Shown: positions 55,057-62,549, counted from the stretch's first letter. The stretch is 64,000 nt of DNA from Tistlia sp040905785 (GCF_040905785.1 NZ_JBBDQW010000083.1:14891-78890), one strand, 5' to 3'. Notes: generated by a model from the letters alone, not told the origin. Numbers and translations: made by a program.

Positions 55057-55281
55057 GTGCAGCGAAAGAGTGAGACCATCCAGGCCGTGACGGATGACGG
55101 GAGCCCGTGCAGCATCGAGGTGATACAGCACTTCGTCGAGCACAGACCAATCGCTGGCCCGGCCTCTTCGCTTCCGGGCAGGCGCTCCTATGTCACCGCC
55201 GAAGGCGAGGAGGTCGCCCTTCGCGACGACGGCACCTTCTACCTCCTTGACACTGGACGGGTTGCGCGCCGCGTCGAATAG
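55057..55281 (+). CDS. Small phage-type hypothetical protein
   Basis: 74 residues from a GTG with GGAGGGGG upstream. The pattern SYVTAEGEEVALRDDGTFYLLDTGRVARRV (text, then 'TxDGxxV..dd.TF.i..TG...R') resembles short proteins common in prophages and islands; no function is known. Codon third positions are mostly G/C, supporting coding on this strand over the overlapping minus-strand frame. The only plus-strand gene in the element. Confidence 0.55.
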   Translation: MQRKSETIQAVTDDGSPCSIEVIQHFVEHRPIAGPASSLPGRRSYVTAEGEEVALRDDGTFYLLDTGRVARRVE

Positions 55282-55510
55282 CCGGTGGAGAAGGATCGCC
55301 CCGAACAGCCCGGTGGCGGCGAGGCTCAGGGCGGCGTCAAGGACGCCCACTGTCGGCCCATAAGCCCAAGTTCAGAGTAGACCTCGGCGGCACGGGCCGC
55401 CCGGCCCTGCTCCAAGTCGCCGATGCCGAACAGCATCACGACCTGCTACGCTGCCTTTAGACAGCGGAGGTGGGACACTTTAAGCTGCGCGCTACTGCCG
55501 GCGCAGAAGG

Positions 55511-55891
55511 TCAGAGGCGCGAGACGCAGAAAGCGCCGAGGCTGCCCATCGCGATGATCAACAGGAGCAACAAGCGATGGAGGCCTCGGAGCGATCTCTG
55601 GATCTCGTCGAGGCGGTCCAGCGCCTCCCCCGAGTTGACCGCGCCCAATGCTGCATCCTGCCGGCAGTGAGCAAGCAGACGGTTCCGTTGCGCCTCAGTT
55701 AGCGAATACCCTGTGCCCTCATAGGGGCCGAACCAGTCCAACTCTTCCCTCAAGACGTTCCGCGCGACCAGCGAGTTCAGCAACGAACGTTTCGCCGGTT
55801 GTTTTGCCGCCTCCGCAAAAAGCCGGGCGCTCTTGAGGTCTAGGCGGAGAGCTTCCTCTGCTGCCGTCTCGTTGCCGCCGTCATCAGCCAT
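55511..55891 (-). CDS. Small tail-anchored membrane protein, unknown
   Basis: 126 residues from ATG 55891, chosen because GGAGGG lies 5 nt before it. Mostly charged helices (AAEEALRLDLKSARLFAEAAKQPAKRSL), a middle QRNRLLAHCRQDAAL segment, and one hydrophobic helix right at the C-terminus (HRLLLLLIIAMGSLGAF), giving a cytoplasmic domain held by a tail anchor. No family recognised. The anchor makes a role at the membrane (exclusion, signalling, or spanin/holin-like) conceivable, without proof. Confidence 0.55.
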   Translation of the reverse strand: MADDGGNETAAEEALRLDLKSARLFAEAAKQPAKRSLLNSLVARNVLREELDWFGPYEGTGYSLTEAQRNRLLAHCRQDAALGAVNSGEALDRLDEIQRSLRGLHRLLLLLIIAMGSLGAFCVSRL

Positions 55892-55985
55892 CAGGCCCTC
55901 CGGTGCCGGGGCTTCGATCATCGTAGCGGAGCGGCAAGGTCGCTCTGCATTCGGCAGACCCAGTCTCGCCCCTCGTTCCCTCAAT

Positions 55986-56201
55986 CTACTGTGCCAAGAG
56001 GGTCATCACACCTTGCGTTCGGAAACAATGCTGTATCCGCCATAGATCCTGCCGCCTTCTCGGTCGTGCCCGGTCGGGCTGCCAAGTCACGCTCACGATG
56101 CGGATGTGGTCAGGGCGTGTAGCGATGTTCTCCAGCACTTCTTTCAGGTTCTGCGGATCATCCCTGGTCGTATCAACCTGATATCTGTCTTCCGCCGCCA
56201 T
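55986..56201 (-). CDS. Small hypothetical protein
   Basis: 71 residues. GGAGGGCTGA directly precedes the ATG. The core TTRDDPQNLKEVLENIATRPDHIRIVSVTWQPDR is a plausible small alpha/beta fold resembling short phage and plasmid proteins of unknown function; the C-terminal third is Arg-rich. Lies downstream of the toxin-antitoxin genes on the same strand. Confidence 0.55.
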   Translation of the reverse strand: MAAEDRYQVDTTRDDPQNLKEVLENIATRPDHIRIVSVTWQPDRARPRRRQDLWRIQHCFRTQGVMTLLAQ

Positions 56202-56254
56202 TCAGCCCTCCAGTGATTGCATGTAGGAAGAGGCCCAGCCGTAGCGGGGCCCCT

Positions 56255-56809
56255 TCAGGCAGCCATGTCCGTAAATGTGTCCCACTCTCTGTGCTTGTCG
56301 CGCGTCGCGCGGTCCTTAAGCGTCACCCGCTCAAAAACCATCGGAGGGACTTCGCTCACATCGGCAATACACATGATGCGCATGTGGTTGATCATCGACG
56401 GCTCGAAGTCGATGGCCGGCGCGCGCTCCTGCATCTCGCCGCATACAAAATGCCGCAGCAACTTTTCACTGAAGCCACCCATGGGCTGCGCCTCGCTTTC
56501 CCATCGAGAGACGGTCTCCGCCGACACCTCAAGATGGTCAGAAAACTCCTTCTGCGTCAGCTCCAGAGCTTTCCGCAGAAATCTCACCTCTGCACCACTC
56601 AGCCTCAGCGGCAGCAAGCAACGGGCCATTGCCATCGCGGCTACAAGCCCTTCCATGTCTGGAATCTCGATAGTCTCCTCGCCAGTGTCCGGATCAGTTT
56701 CCTGAATGGCAGCATTGCGCAGTACCACCGGCATACCGAGGAGATCCTCGGTGTAGCTCGGCAGTACCCTTCCGCGCTCTGCGCACACCTTCTCGTTGGT
56801 CCCTTCCAT
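56255..56809 (-). CDS. HTH antitoxin-like regulator (MqsA/YgiT-type C-terminus)
   Basis: 184 residues from ATG 56809, 14 nt after the stop of the DUF4258 gene; an in-frame ATG at 56845 would overlap that gene. The helix-turn-helix is RLSGAEVRFLRKALELTQKE and FSDHLEVSAETVSRWES, followed by EKLLRHFVCGEM and a C-terminal domain ending in VTLKD. This HTH form is often paired with RelE/MqsR-like or DUF4258 toxins. It probably binds its partner and represses the shared promoter. Confidence 0.75.
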   Translation of the reverse strand: MEGTNEKVCAERGRVLPSYTEDLLGMPVVLRNAAIQETDPDTGEETIEIPDMEGLVAAMAMARCLLPLRLSGAEVRFLRKALELTQKEFSDHLEVSAETVSRWESEAQPMGGFSEKLLRHFVCGEMQERAPAIDFEPSMINHMRIMCIADVSEVPPMVFERVTLKDRATRDKHREWDTFTDMAA

Positions 56810-56823
56810 CTTCCTTTTCTCCC

Positions 56824-57132
56824 TCAGCTCGCTTTGCGAGCCCATGCAGTGATCACTTTGACCCTCACACGGTCTTCATAGGCGACCACAACGATCTCTA
56901 GTCTTCTGCCATCACCATCGGAGCCTCTGACATTCCAAGTCTCGTCGCCCAAGCTCTGTTCGACGCGCACAACGGACCCGCGTCTGAGGACGTAGAGCAC
57001 GTCAAGCTTGGAGATATGATCGTTCCTCATCTCCTCCTGGGCATGCTTCCTGTACAGGAAGCGAGTTGACGGATTGTTAGCAAGCTCGCGGATGCGTCGC
57101 CCCTCGTCGTGATGTACCGTCTGAGCAGCCAT
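56824..57132 (-). CDS. DUF4258-family toxin-like protein
   Basis: 102 residues with GGGGAG before the ATG. FLYRKHAQEEMRNDHISKLDVLYVLRRGSVVRVEQ, ETWNVRGSDGDGRRLEIVVVAYEDRVRVKVITAW follow the DUF4258 pattern, related to RelE/MqsR-type ribonuclease folds. First gene of a two-gene toxin-antitoxin module (toxin then antitoxin, like MqsR/MqsA or HigB/HigA), which would stabilise the element. Confidence 0.75.
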   Translation of the reverse strand: MAAQTVHHDEGRRIRELANNPSTRFLYRKHAQEEMRNDHISKLDVLYVLRRGSVVRVEQSLGDETWNVRGSDGDGRRLEIVVVAYEDRVRVKVITAWARKAS

Positions 57133-57295
57133 CCAGTGCTCCCCAAGCCGTGGCGCAGGGCACGGTAGGCTGCACTTGATCCAACGTCAACAAGTGTGGG
57201 CGGGTTCCGTCCTAAGGCCAAGATGCTAGACACGCATATCAGCCGAGCGTGACGTGTGCCGGAACATGACGACCTAGATCGGCCTGAACAGCACC

Positions 57296-57346
57296 GCGAC
57301 ACCCGGCTGAGGTTCTATCCTCGGTCTAGGCCGGCTTGGGTGTCGC
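57296..57346. other. Long stem-loop in a 327-bp gene-free stretch
   Basis: GCGACACCC at 57296-57304 pairs perfectly with GGGTGTCGC at 57338-57346, with inner pairs GAGG/CCTC. It is downstream of the terminase-linked gene ending at 57460 and upstream of the toxin gene. It may terminate the first transcript or regulate the second; there is no U-tract. Nothing else is evident in 57133-57459. Confidence 0.5.
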
Positions 57347-57459
57347 TGATCCGGGCCCCATAGGATACCTGTCTAGGGTCTGCTCGCTGCCTTCACTGAC
57401 GCGGAAACGGCGGCTATCAGCTTTCGCATTGCCTCCAGGCGCGTGCGGGGGGGCGGCGC

Positions 57460-58239
57460 TCACTCGTCGCCGTGTCCTCCGATCGGCTCCTTGAGCGCCT
57501 TGTCGGCCGCTGCCGCGCGGGACGCGATTTCATCGGTTCTGCCGTCCCGAAGCCTGAAGGTCGCCAGCAGGTACCGCTGGCCCCCAGCGTCCAGCTCCTC
57601 CACCGCACGGTCCAGCTTGGCGCGGCGGGCCTGCTGCTCGCCGAAGTGCTTCGCGAGGAATGTGTGCTGGACGCCCTCCGCCTCGGCCTGCGACATGCCG
57701 CTGAGGAAGGCTTTGCCCGAGAGGGCGGCAGCGGCGATGTCGGCGTCGCTGGCGATCAGTTCGCCCCTGGCCTTCCTGCTCAGAATCTTCAGCTCGCGCC
57801 GGATCTCCGCCCGCTCCTCGTGGCTCAGGCGCGACCGCAGGCCCGCGTCGATCTCGCCGTCAATAGCGGCGATCTCCGCGTCTAGCCGCTTGCGTGCCCG
57901 ATCCAGTGCTGGCAAAGGCGCCGCGCTGCTCTTCTCGACCATCTGGCCGATCCGGAGGATGTGCTGGTCGGTCGTGCGGCTGCCGTCAGCCCGGATCGTG
58001 AATTCGTTGCCATAGAGCTGGTCGAGCACCCGCGATAGGCCGGCGAAGGCTTGCGCCGCTCCCTTCAGCGCCTCATCGCCGGTCTCAGGCGTCACGCCGA
58101 CGCGATGGGCGAAGGTGCGCGCGTCCAGGTCGGTGGGCACCTTGCGGCGCTTGAACTCGGCGGGCTCGGCGAGCTGCCTGGGGCTGATTGTTCCGGCCGC
58201 GCGGTTCGTGCGCTTGGCATGGGATTCAGAAGCTGTCAC
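57460..58239 (-). CDS. Unknown helical protein downstream of TerL
   Basis: 259 residues from GTG 58239 (GAAGGAG upstream); a GTG at 58272 is in frame. Predicted mostly alpha-helical with long charged helices (ALDRARKRLDAEIAAIDGEIDAGLRSRLSHEERAEIRRELKIL in two parts). In tailed phages a portal gene is usual after terL, but this protein is about half a portal's size and shows no portal features. Capsid-redirecting, scaffold-like or DNA-packaging accessory roles are open. No family recognised. Confidence 0.6.
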   Translation of the reverse strand: MTASESHAKRTNRAAGTISPRQLAEPAEFKRRKVPTDLDARTFAHRVGVTPETGDEALKGAAQAFAGLSRVLDQLYGNEFTIRADGSRTTDQHILRIGQMVEKSSAAPLPALDRARKRLDAEIAAIDGEIDAGLRSRLSHEERAEIRRELKILSRKARGELIASDADIAAAALSGKAFLSGMSQAEAEGVQHTFLAKHFGEQQARRAKLDRAVEELDAGGQRYLLATFRLRDGRTDEIASRAAAADKALKEPIGGHGDE

Positions 58240-58287
58240 TGCATTCTCCTTCGATGGGAAGCCGCGCCTCACGGCGCGGGCGGGTCG

Positions 58288-59760
58288 TCAAAAGCCTCGG
58301 GTTCTTCGCACTGCGATGCGGGCGCCGCCCTCGTAGATGCAGGCGTAGCGGCAAGCGTCGGCGGCATGATCCGCCTGCCGGGTGTCGACGTCCTCGGGGT
58401 GGCGCTGGTCCCGGTCCAGGAAAGGCGTTGTCGAGAGCCAGTAAGTGCAGCGCTCCGAGACATAGAGGCCGGGCAGGTCCGGCTTGCCCGCGTCCGCCAG
58501 CAGGCGGCGCATGACCTGCCAGCCGGCAATCCTGTCGCCCTTGTGGACCCGGTGGACCGACAGGCCCGCCCGGCGGTACTCGTCCGCCAGCGTGCCGGCC
58601 TGGCTGCCGTGGGCGCTGAAACAGGCGTCATCGAGGCAGCCGTCCGGCGACATGCCCCAGGACTCGCAGGCAGCAACGACCTGCTGCGCCATGGTCGGCA
58701 CCGTCAGCCCGAGACCCTTGGACAACGACTCCTTCTCGTGGAACGCGACCTCATCGAAGAGGATCAGGCTGCCCTTGGGGTAGAACCTGCCATCCTGCCC
58801 CTCCGCACCCGGCGAGCGGGCCACCAGATAGAACACGGCCGGGGCGGCGCTGCCGTGGTCGCCAGCGACGAAGTGCTCCCAGCGGGACCGCGGAGGAGCC
58901 TCCAGGACCGGAGATCGCCGCCTGAGAGGCCCCCAGAGCGCCGGAGGCAGCAAGCCGCCGCCCTTGACGCTGCCGGGCAGGCTGGCCCAGGCCGGAACGA
59001 CATTGCGCCGGGTGTCGAATACCCCTCCGAAGAAGGCGCCGGCCGCGATGTTCCAATCCCCGTGCAGCCATGCCTTCTGCAGGGCCGGGTCGGTCGACGT
59101 GGCGGCTACGAGCTGCCCGGCATAATCCGCCGCCAGGTGCGGGTTGTCCGCCAGCGTGCTCGCCGCCGTGATGAAGTTGCGCCGCGACTTCGGCTCGACG
59201 TAGATCGTCCAGGGCGACACGCCCGCCACATGCCGCTGATGCAGCCAGCCGTGACCGGGACCGCCCGGGTTAGCCGACAGCACGAACCGGCAGGGGATAC
59301 CTGCCTTGGACCGCAGAGAGGAGCGCAGCAGGTCGAGCGGTTGCGCGTCGGGGAACTGCCCGGCCTCGTCTATCTCGATCAGGGAGAAGCTCTTGCCCTG
59401 GTACTTGGCGAAGTCCTGCGGCCCCTCGATCTGGTCGAGCTGCACCGTGGCGCCGTTCGGGAAGCGGAAGAGGTGCTGCGATGCGTTGTAGCCCAAGGCG
59501 CGACCGTAGGCCGTGCCGAAGAGGAAGCGCGCTTCCGCCTCGAAGTCCCGCAGGCTCGGGAAGTCGCGGCGCACGACCAGAACCCGGGCATGGCTGCCGT
59601 AGGTCTCGACGTGGCGCAGGATCAGGAGCAGGAGGGCGAAGGTCTTGCCGCCGCCGCGGCCGCCGCCGAGGAACAGGTCGCAGTCCTCTGGGGTCGCCAG
59701 CACGCGCGACTGGAACGGGGTCGGCTCGATGCGCTCCAGGAGGGCGGCAGCCTCAGCCAT
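58288..59760 (-). CDS. Phage terminase large subunit (TerL)
   Basis: 490 residues, a complete packaging motor: Walker A GGGRGGGKT (32-40), Walker B with catalytic Glu LIEIDEAG (Asp131-Glu132), coupling motif SANPGG, and a C-terminal RNase H-like nuclease with acidic positions Asp301 (AGDHG), Asp377/Asp378 (CLDDAC) and Asp464/Asp468 (ADHAADACRY). No frameshift or stop. Its start overlaps the TerS stop by 8 nt. It is not followed by portal or capsid genes. Confidence 0.93.
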   Translation of the reverse strand: MAEAAALLERIEPTPFQSRVLATPEDCDLFLGGGRGGGKTFALLLLILRHVETYGSHARVLVVRRDFPSLRDFEAEARFLFGTAYGRALGYNASQHLFRFPNGATVQLDQIEGPQDFAKYQGKSFSLIEIDEAGQFPDAQPLDLLRSSLRSKAGIPCRFVLSANPGGPGHGWLHQRHVAGVSPWTIYVEPKSRRNFITAASTLADNPHLAADYAGQLVAATSTDPALQKAWLHGDWNIAAGAFFGGVFDTRRNVVPAWASLPGSVKGGGLLPPALWGPLRRRSPVLEAPPRSRWEHFVAGDHGSAAPAVFYLVARSPGAEGQDGRFYPKGSLILFDEVAFHEKESLSKGLGLTVPTMAQQVVAACESWGMSPDGCLDDACFSAHGSQAGTLADEYRRAGLSVHRVHKGDRIAGWQVMRRLLADAGKPDLPGLYVSERCTYWLSTTPFLDRDQRHPEDVDTRQADHAADACRYACIYEGGARIAVRRTRGF

Positions 59761-60208
59761 CGTCGCCCTCGATCTGGCGGGGCGTCACGTTGACCATGCG
59801 CTCCCACTGGTCGGGCGTCATCGGAGCCGGGAGGTTGATCGTGACGGACGGGGTAACGTCGCCTTCGATCGGGCCTAGCTCCCGGTAGCTGTGGCGGGTT
59901 TTCAACAGGAACATGCCGCAGGAGGGATTGGGGCGCTGCTCGGCGCGGATCTCATTGCCCTCGGAGTCGTACTCCGCCGGTGCGCCCATGGCCTGCCGGT
60001 AGAGGGAGCCGACCAGCTCGCGTTCCTCCGCCTGCCGGCCGGCCGACACGACCTCGGCGGCGCGGGCGTCTTCGCGGCGGATGCGGCGCCAGGTCGTGCG
60101 GTCCATGCCCAGGGCCTGGGCGATCTCTCCCTCCGTCGCCCGGCGATCAACCAGGCCCTTCAGCCGGTCAACGTCCTCGGAACGTAGGGTCTTGCGGGGC
60201 CGTGCCAT
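59753..60208 (-). CDS. Phage terminase small subunit-like protein (TerS)
   Basis: 151 residues. The N-terminal helix-turn-helix (RATEGEIAQALGMDRTTWRRIRRE) would bind the packaging site, followed by a helical oligomerisation region and a C-terminal TerL-contacting tail (PAPMTPDQWERM). It overlaps terL, so the two are translated together. Upstream (60209-60228) lies only a short gap; a pac or cos site would be expected near or in this gene. Confidence 0.85.
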   Translation of the reverse strand: MARPRKTLRSEDVDRLKGLVDRRATEGEIAQALGMDRTTWRRIRREDARAAEVVSAGRQAEERELVGSLYRQAMGAPAEYDSEGNEIRAEQRPNPSCGMFLLKTRHSYRELGPIEGDVTPSVTINLPAPMTPDQWERMVNVTPRQIEGDDG

Positions 60209-60228
60209 GTTGAATCGCTACCTCAGTG

Positions 60229-60327
60229 TTACCTACAGCCGCACTTTCCACGGCCGTTCGTCGATAATACGGCAGGAAAAGCCGCGTTGGCAATCAGAGA
60301 GCACGCGATAAGCACTCGCAGGATCAT
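60229..60327 (-). CDS. Possible 32-residue secreted or membrane peptide
   Basis: Minus-strand ATG 60327 with AAAAAGGGGGAACGC upstream, ending TAA at 60229. It encodes MILRVLIACSLIANAAFPAV followed by a short basic, Cys-containing tail. The hydrophobic N-terminus resembles a signal or membrane segment. It fills the gap between rep and terS. Short length makes chance possible. Confidence 0.35.
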   Translation of the reverse strand: MILRVLIACSLIANAAFPAVLSTNGRGKCGCR

Positions 60328-60371
60328 GCGTTCCCCCTTTTTAGGGAGGGAGATTTGCAACCTCGCATCCT

Positions 60372-61487
60372 TCACGCTGCCTTGTCCCTGATCGCTGCGG
60401 CGTAGGGCTGCAGCTCCTCGTCCTCAAGCGTCCCGGCGATCTGCCGGTCAAGGATCTCCCTCAGTCGCCTCTGCGCTCCGGTACGATCGGGTGGCTGGAT
60501 TTGGTCTACCTCCTGGATGACGCGTAGCAGTCCGATGGCTCGATCCGGCTGCTTCGGGATGCCTGCGCCCGCCAGAGCCTCCAGGCGATCAAGGAGGGCA
60601 TTCGCGGCGACCTTCTGAGCCTTGTGCTGCCGGTGCCCCTCGATGGCCAGGGCCATTTCCTCGTCCAGGCCCTTGGCCCCTTCGCTGTCGATTACCGACA
60701 CCCATCGCTCCCGGGTGACCTGTGCGACTGCCTGCCAAACCTCCTCGCCATCGGCTCCGAACATGTCGTCTTCGCATTCGGCGAGCTTGCAGAGCTTCAG
60801 CTTGGCTCGCTCTTCGCGCTCGGCACGGGCGTTGCGGGCGTGCTCGATCCCCTGCCGAGCAACGTCTTGCCTGTCCGCCTGCCGTGTCGTCTCCGGTCTG
60901 GCCTCCGTCTTCTGGGCCTTCTCGCCTTCAAGGTTGGAAAGAGCATTCATCGCGCCGTCAGGCGCCGCCGAAGGCGGAAGTGCAGGCGGATTCTTTTCAG
61001 GTGGGAAGATACAGGAGGGATAGGGCGGTGAGGTTGACGCCCTTTGTGGACAATCTTGACGCCCTTTCTGGTCAGGGTTGACGCCCTTTTCGGCATCTTC
61101 CGGGGCCTCGTTGCCGGCTGGCTCGGGAAAGGGCGGTGAAATTGACGCCCTTTGTGGCATTTTCGCTTTGGCCTCAGCATGATAGGCGGTGCCGAGGGAG
61201 CATTTGGGCCAAAGAAGGTTAGTATGGCCTCGACCGCCTCTCCGGCCCCCCTTCGACACCTCCCGGAAGTAACCCGCCTTGACGAGCGCTCGAAGGGCTC
61301 GCTGTACCGTGCGCCGGTCCCGGCCGGTCAGCATTTCGAGGCTCTCCACGGCGAGGTAGGAGCCAAGGGCGCCGAAGTAGTCGAGTTGCCAGTAGGCGAC
61401 GACCACGGCGGCCGGCGGCAGAGCCTTGTCGGCTGCGATGGCCCCGAGGAGCTTCCAGCGATCTACGAAGCCGCCGCCGTCTGTCAT
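60372..61487 (-). CDS. Replication-initiator-like protein with internal iterons
   Basis: 371 residues from ATG 61487 (AGGAGG upstream). Residues ~24-95 form a winged helix (AVESLEMLTGRDRRTVQRALRALVKAGYF) of the phage replication-protein type. The central ~110-155 are encoded by the iteron DNA and look like a disordered Pro/Ser/Lys linker. The C-terminal half is charged and helical. Layout resembles lambda O: DNA-binding domain, origin inside the gene, C-terminal domain to contact a helicase. No primase or helicase motif is visible, so it would recruit host proteins. The start overlaps the stop of the upstream small ORF (ATGA). Confidence 0.7.
   Translation of the reverse strand: MTDGGGFVDRWKLLGAIAADKALPPAAVVVAYWQLDYFGALGSYLAVESLEMLTGRDRRTVQRALRALVKAGYFREVSKGGRRGGRGHTNLLWPKCSLGTAYHAEAKAKMPQRASISPPFPEPAGNEAPEDAEKGVNPDQKGRQDCPQRASTSPPYPSCIFPPEKNPPALPPSAAPDGAMNALSNLEGEKAQKTEARPETTRQADRQDVARQGIEHARNARAEREERAKLKLCKLAECEDDMFGADGEEVWQAVAQVTRERWVSVIDSEGAKGLDEEMALAIEGHRQHKAQKVAANALLDRLEALAGAGIPKQPDRAIGLLRVIQEVDQIQPPDRTGAQRRLREILDRQIAGTLEDEELQPYAAAIRDKAA
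61022..61157. repeat. Iteron array, candidate replication origin inside rep
   Basis: Four direct copies of TTGACGCCCTTTGTGG (or one/two-base variants) at 61034-61049, 61056-61071, 61078-61093 and 61142-61157. The first three are spaced exactly 22 bp apart, not a multiple of three, so they are read in different frames of the gene and are conserved as DNA rather than protein. Copies one and four share a longer 28-bp block starting AGGGCGGTGA. Confidence 0.82.
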
Positions 61488-61690
61488 GCCGCCTCCTGGC
61501 TGCCGAAGGCCAGGGCAGCGATCAGATGGGCACGCGGCCCATCGATGCCGTATCGGCATTGCAGATGGCGAACTTGCAACGTGCGGGGCGAGGGGGTATT
61601 CTGAAGGTCGTTCCAGCCGCCATGCTGAACTCCCTCAGAAGCCCCGGTCGCGCCCGCCAGCGCGCCGGGGTTTCGCTTGTCTGGGGTCAT
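61484..61690 (-). CDS. Small ORF coupled between alpA and rep
   Basis: 68 residues. It starts 3 nt after the alpA stop and its TGA overlaps the rep ATG (ATGA), so it is very likely translated. The C-terminal RTLQVRHLQCRYGIDGPRAHLIAALAFG resembles a small helical motif seen in island-encoded proteins at this position. The N-terminal half is low complexity. Function unknown. Confidence 0.6.
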   Translation of the reverse strand: MTPDKRNPGALAGATGASEGVQHGGWNDLQNTPSPRTLQVRHLQCRYGIDGPRAHLIAALAFGSQEAA

Positions 61691-61693
61691 GGG

Positions 61694-61888
61694 TCAGGCC
61701 GCCACCTGCTCGCGCTCGGCAGCCTTCTGGTCAATCCAGGCGGCCACCTCCGTCTCGAGGAAGGCGCACTTGTTGCTGGCGAGGACGATCGGCTTGGGGA
61801 AGAGGCCCTGCCGGACTAGCCGCATGAGGGAAACAGGGTGGTAGCCCAGGCGGGCCGCCACGTCCTTCTTGGAAACCAGATTCTGCAT
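61694..61888 (-). CDS. AlpA-like helix-turn-helix regulator / excisionase
   Basis: 64 residues. LVSKKDVAARLGYHPVSLMRLVRQGLFPKPI, then FLETEVAAWIDQKAAER, is the AlpA/MerR-like winged helix. Members activate integrase expression or act as directionality factors in P4-like satellites. GGAGGTAACGGTAA lies immediately before the ATG. Confidence 0.85.
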   Translation of the reverse strand: MQNLVSKKDVAARLGYHPVSLMRLVRQGLFPKPIVLASNKCAFLETEVAAWIDQKAAEREQVAA

Positions 61889-61897
61889 TTACCGTTA

Positions 61898-61925
61898 CCT
61901 CCAAGCTTCGGGTTATGCTTGGAGG
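61898..61925. promoter_or_regulatory. Inverted repeat upstream of alpA
   Basis: CCTCCAAGC at 61898-61906 and GCTTGGAGG at 61917-61925 are a perfect 9-bp inverted repeat with a 10-nt spacer. It overlaps the alpA ribosome-binding site (GGAGG), so folding of the leader or binding of a repressor could block alpA translation or transcription. Confidence 0.55.
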
Positions 61926-61967
61926 CTACGGAGTGCTTACGCTGCAAAGGGAACGGCAGTTACGAGA

Positions 61968-62549
61968 TTAGGGGTGCCTAACGTTCCGAGCGCGGAGACG
62001 CTTCTTGGCCAGGACTTCCTTGATAAGTCGGAGGTTGCTGCCATCGCCCTCAGGCATGGCGCCGCAGGCCCGCATGACCGAGTCGACGAAGCTCTCGAAG
62101 TCGGCGCCCTGCGTCGTGCTGGCCTCGCCCGGCCGGGCCTTCTCGAACAGCCCCCCACACATGGCGACGATCGCCCGGCGCGCGTTCACGCCCCTCTTGT
62201 GAGAGGCGGGAGGATACTCCGCCAGGCTCTTCTCTGCGGCCGCCAGGAGCGCGTCGAGGGCCTCCAGCGGGGTTCCCGGACCCTTCCATGCCATACGCAT
62301 GGAATCGGCCGTGTAGGGGTTCCTCTCGGGGGTCATATTGTCCAACCGCTCGCGCGATTTCCGCAGGTCCCGGACGAGACCGTTGAGCTGGTCGCGCGAG
62401 TCCTGACGCTTCGGCGGTCCATTTTCCGGGTTGGCGGTTGTCCAGCCCTGGTCGACCAACCGCTCCAGGTCGCGCCGCAGCTCAGGCCGTCGCGGGTCGC
62501 CGGGCTTGCAGAGAAGCCGTAGCGCGTCCTCCAGGTCATCTGAGGCCAC
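61968..62549 (-). CDS. Unknown protein translationally linked to the integrase
   Basis: 193 residues from a GTG at 62549 that overlaps the integrase stop (TAGTG). Charged and helical: DDLEDALRLLCKPGDPRRPELRRDLERLV at the start and AEGDGSNLRLIKEVLAKKRLRAR-like at the end. I recognise no domain. Sharing a transcript and an overlap with int suggests a role in integration/excision or its control. Confidence 0.65.
   Translation of the reverse strand: MASDDLEDALRLLCKPGDPRRPELRRDLERLVDQGWTTANPENGPPKRQDSRDQLNGLVRDLRKSRERLDNMTPERNPYTADSMRMAWKGPGTPLEALDALLAAAEKSLAEYPPASHKRGVNARRAIVAMCGGLFEKARPGEASTTQGADFESFVDSVMRACGAMPEGDGSNLRLIKEVLAKKRLRARNVRHP

Noticed and set aside
54744..55115. Minus-strand 123-codon frame at the left end of the element
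   Set aside because: It covers the arm sites, is Ser/Pro/Arg-rich low-information sequence and has no ribosome-binding site.
55018..55350. Minus-strand 110-codon frame with a hydrophobic start opposite the small plus-strand gene
   Set aside because: The plus-strand frame has the better ribosome-binding site, codon third positions and family-like pattern; both are unlikely to be real.
61893..61899. AGGTAAC before alpA (and AGGTAACA at 60227-60234 before terS) as further integrase arm sites
   Set aside because: In both places the motif coincides with or adjoins a Shine-Dalgarno-like GAGGT, so it may be chance; only the clusters at the element's ends are claimed.
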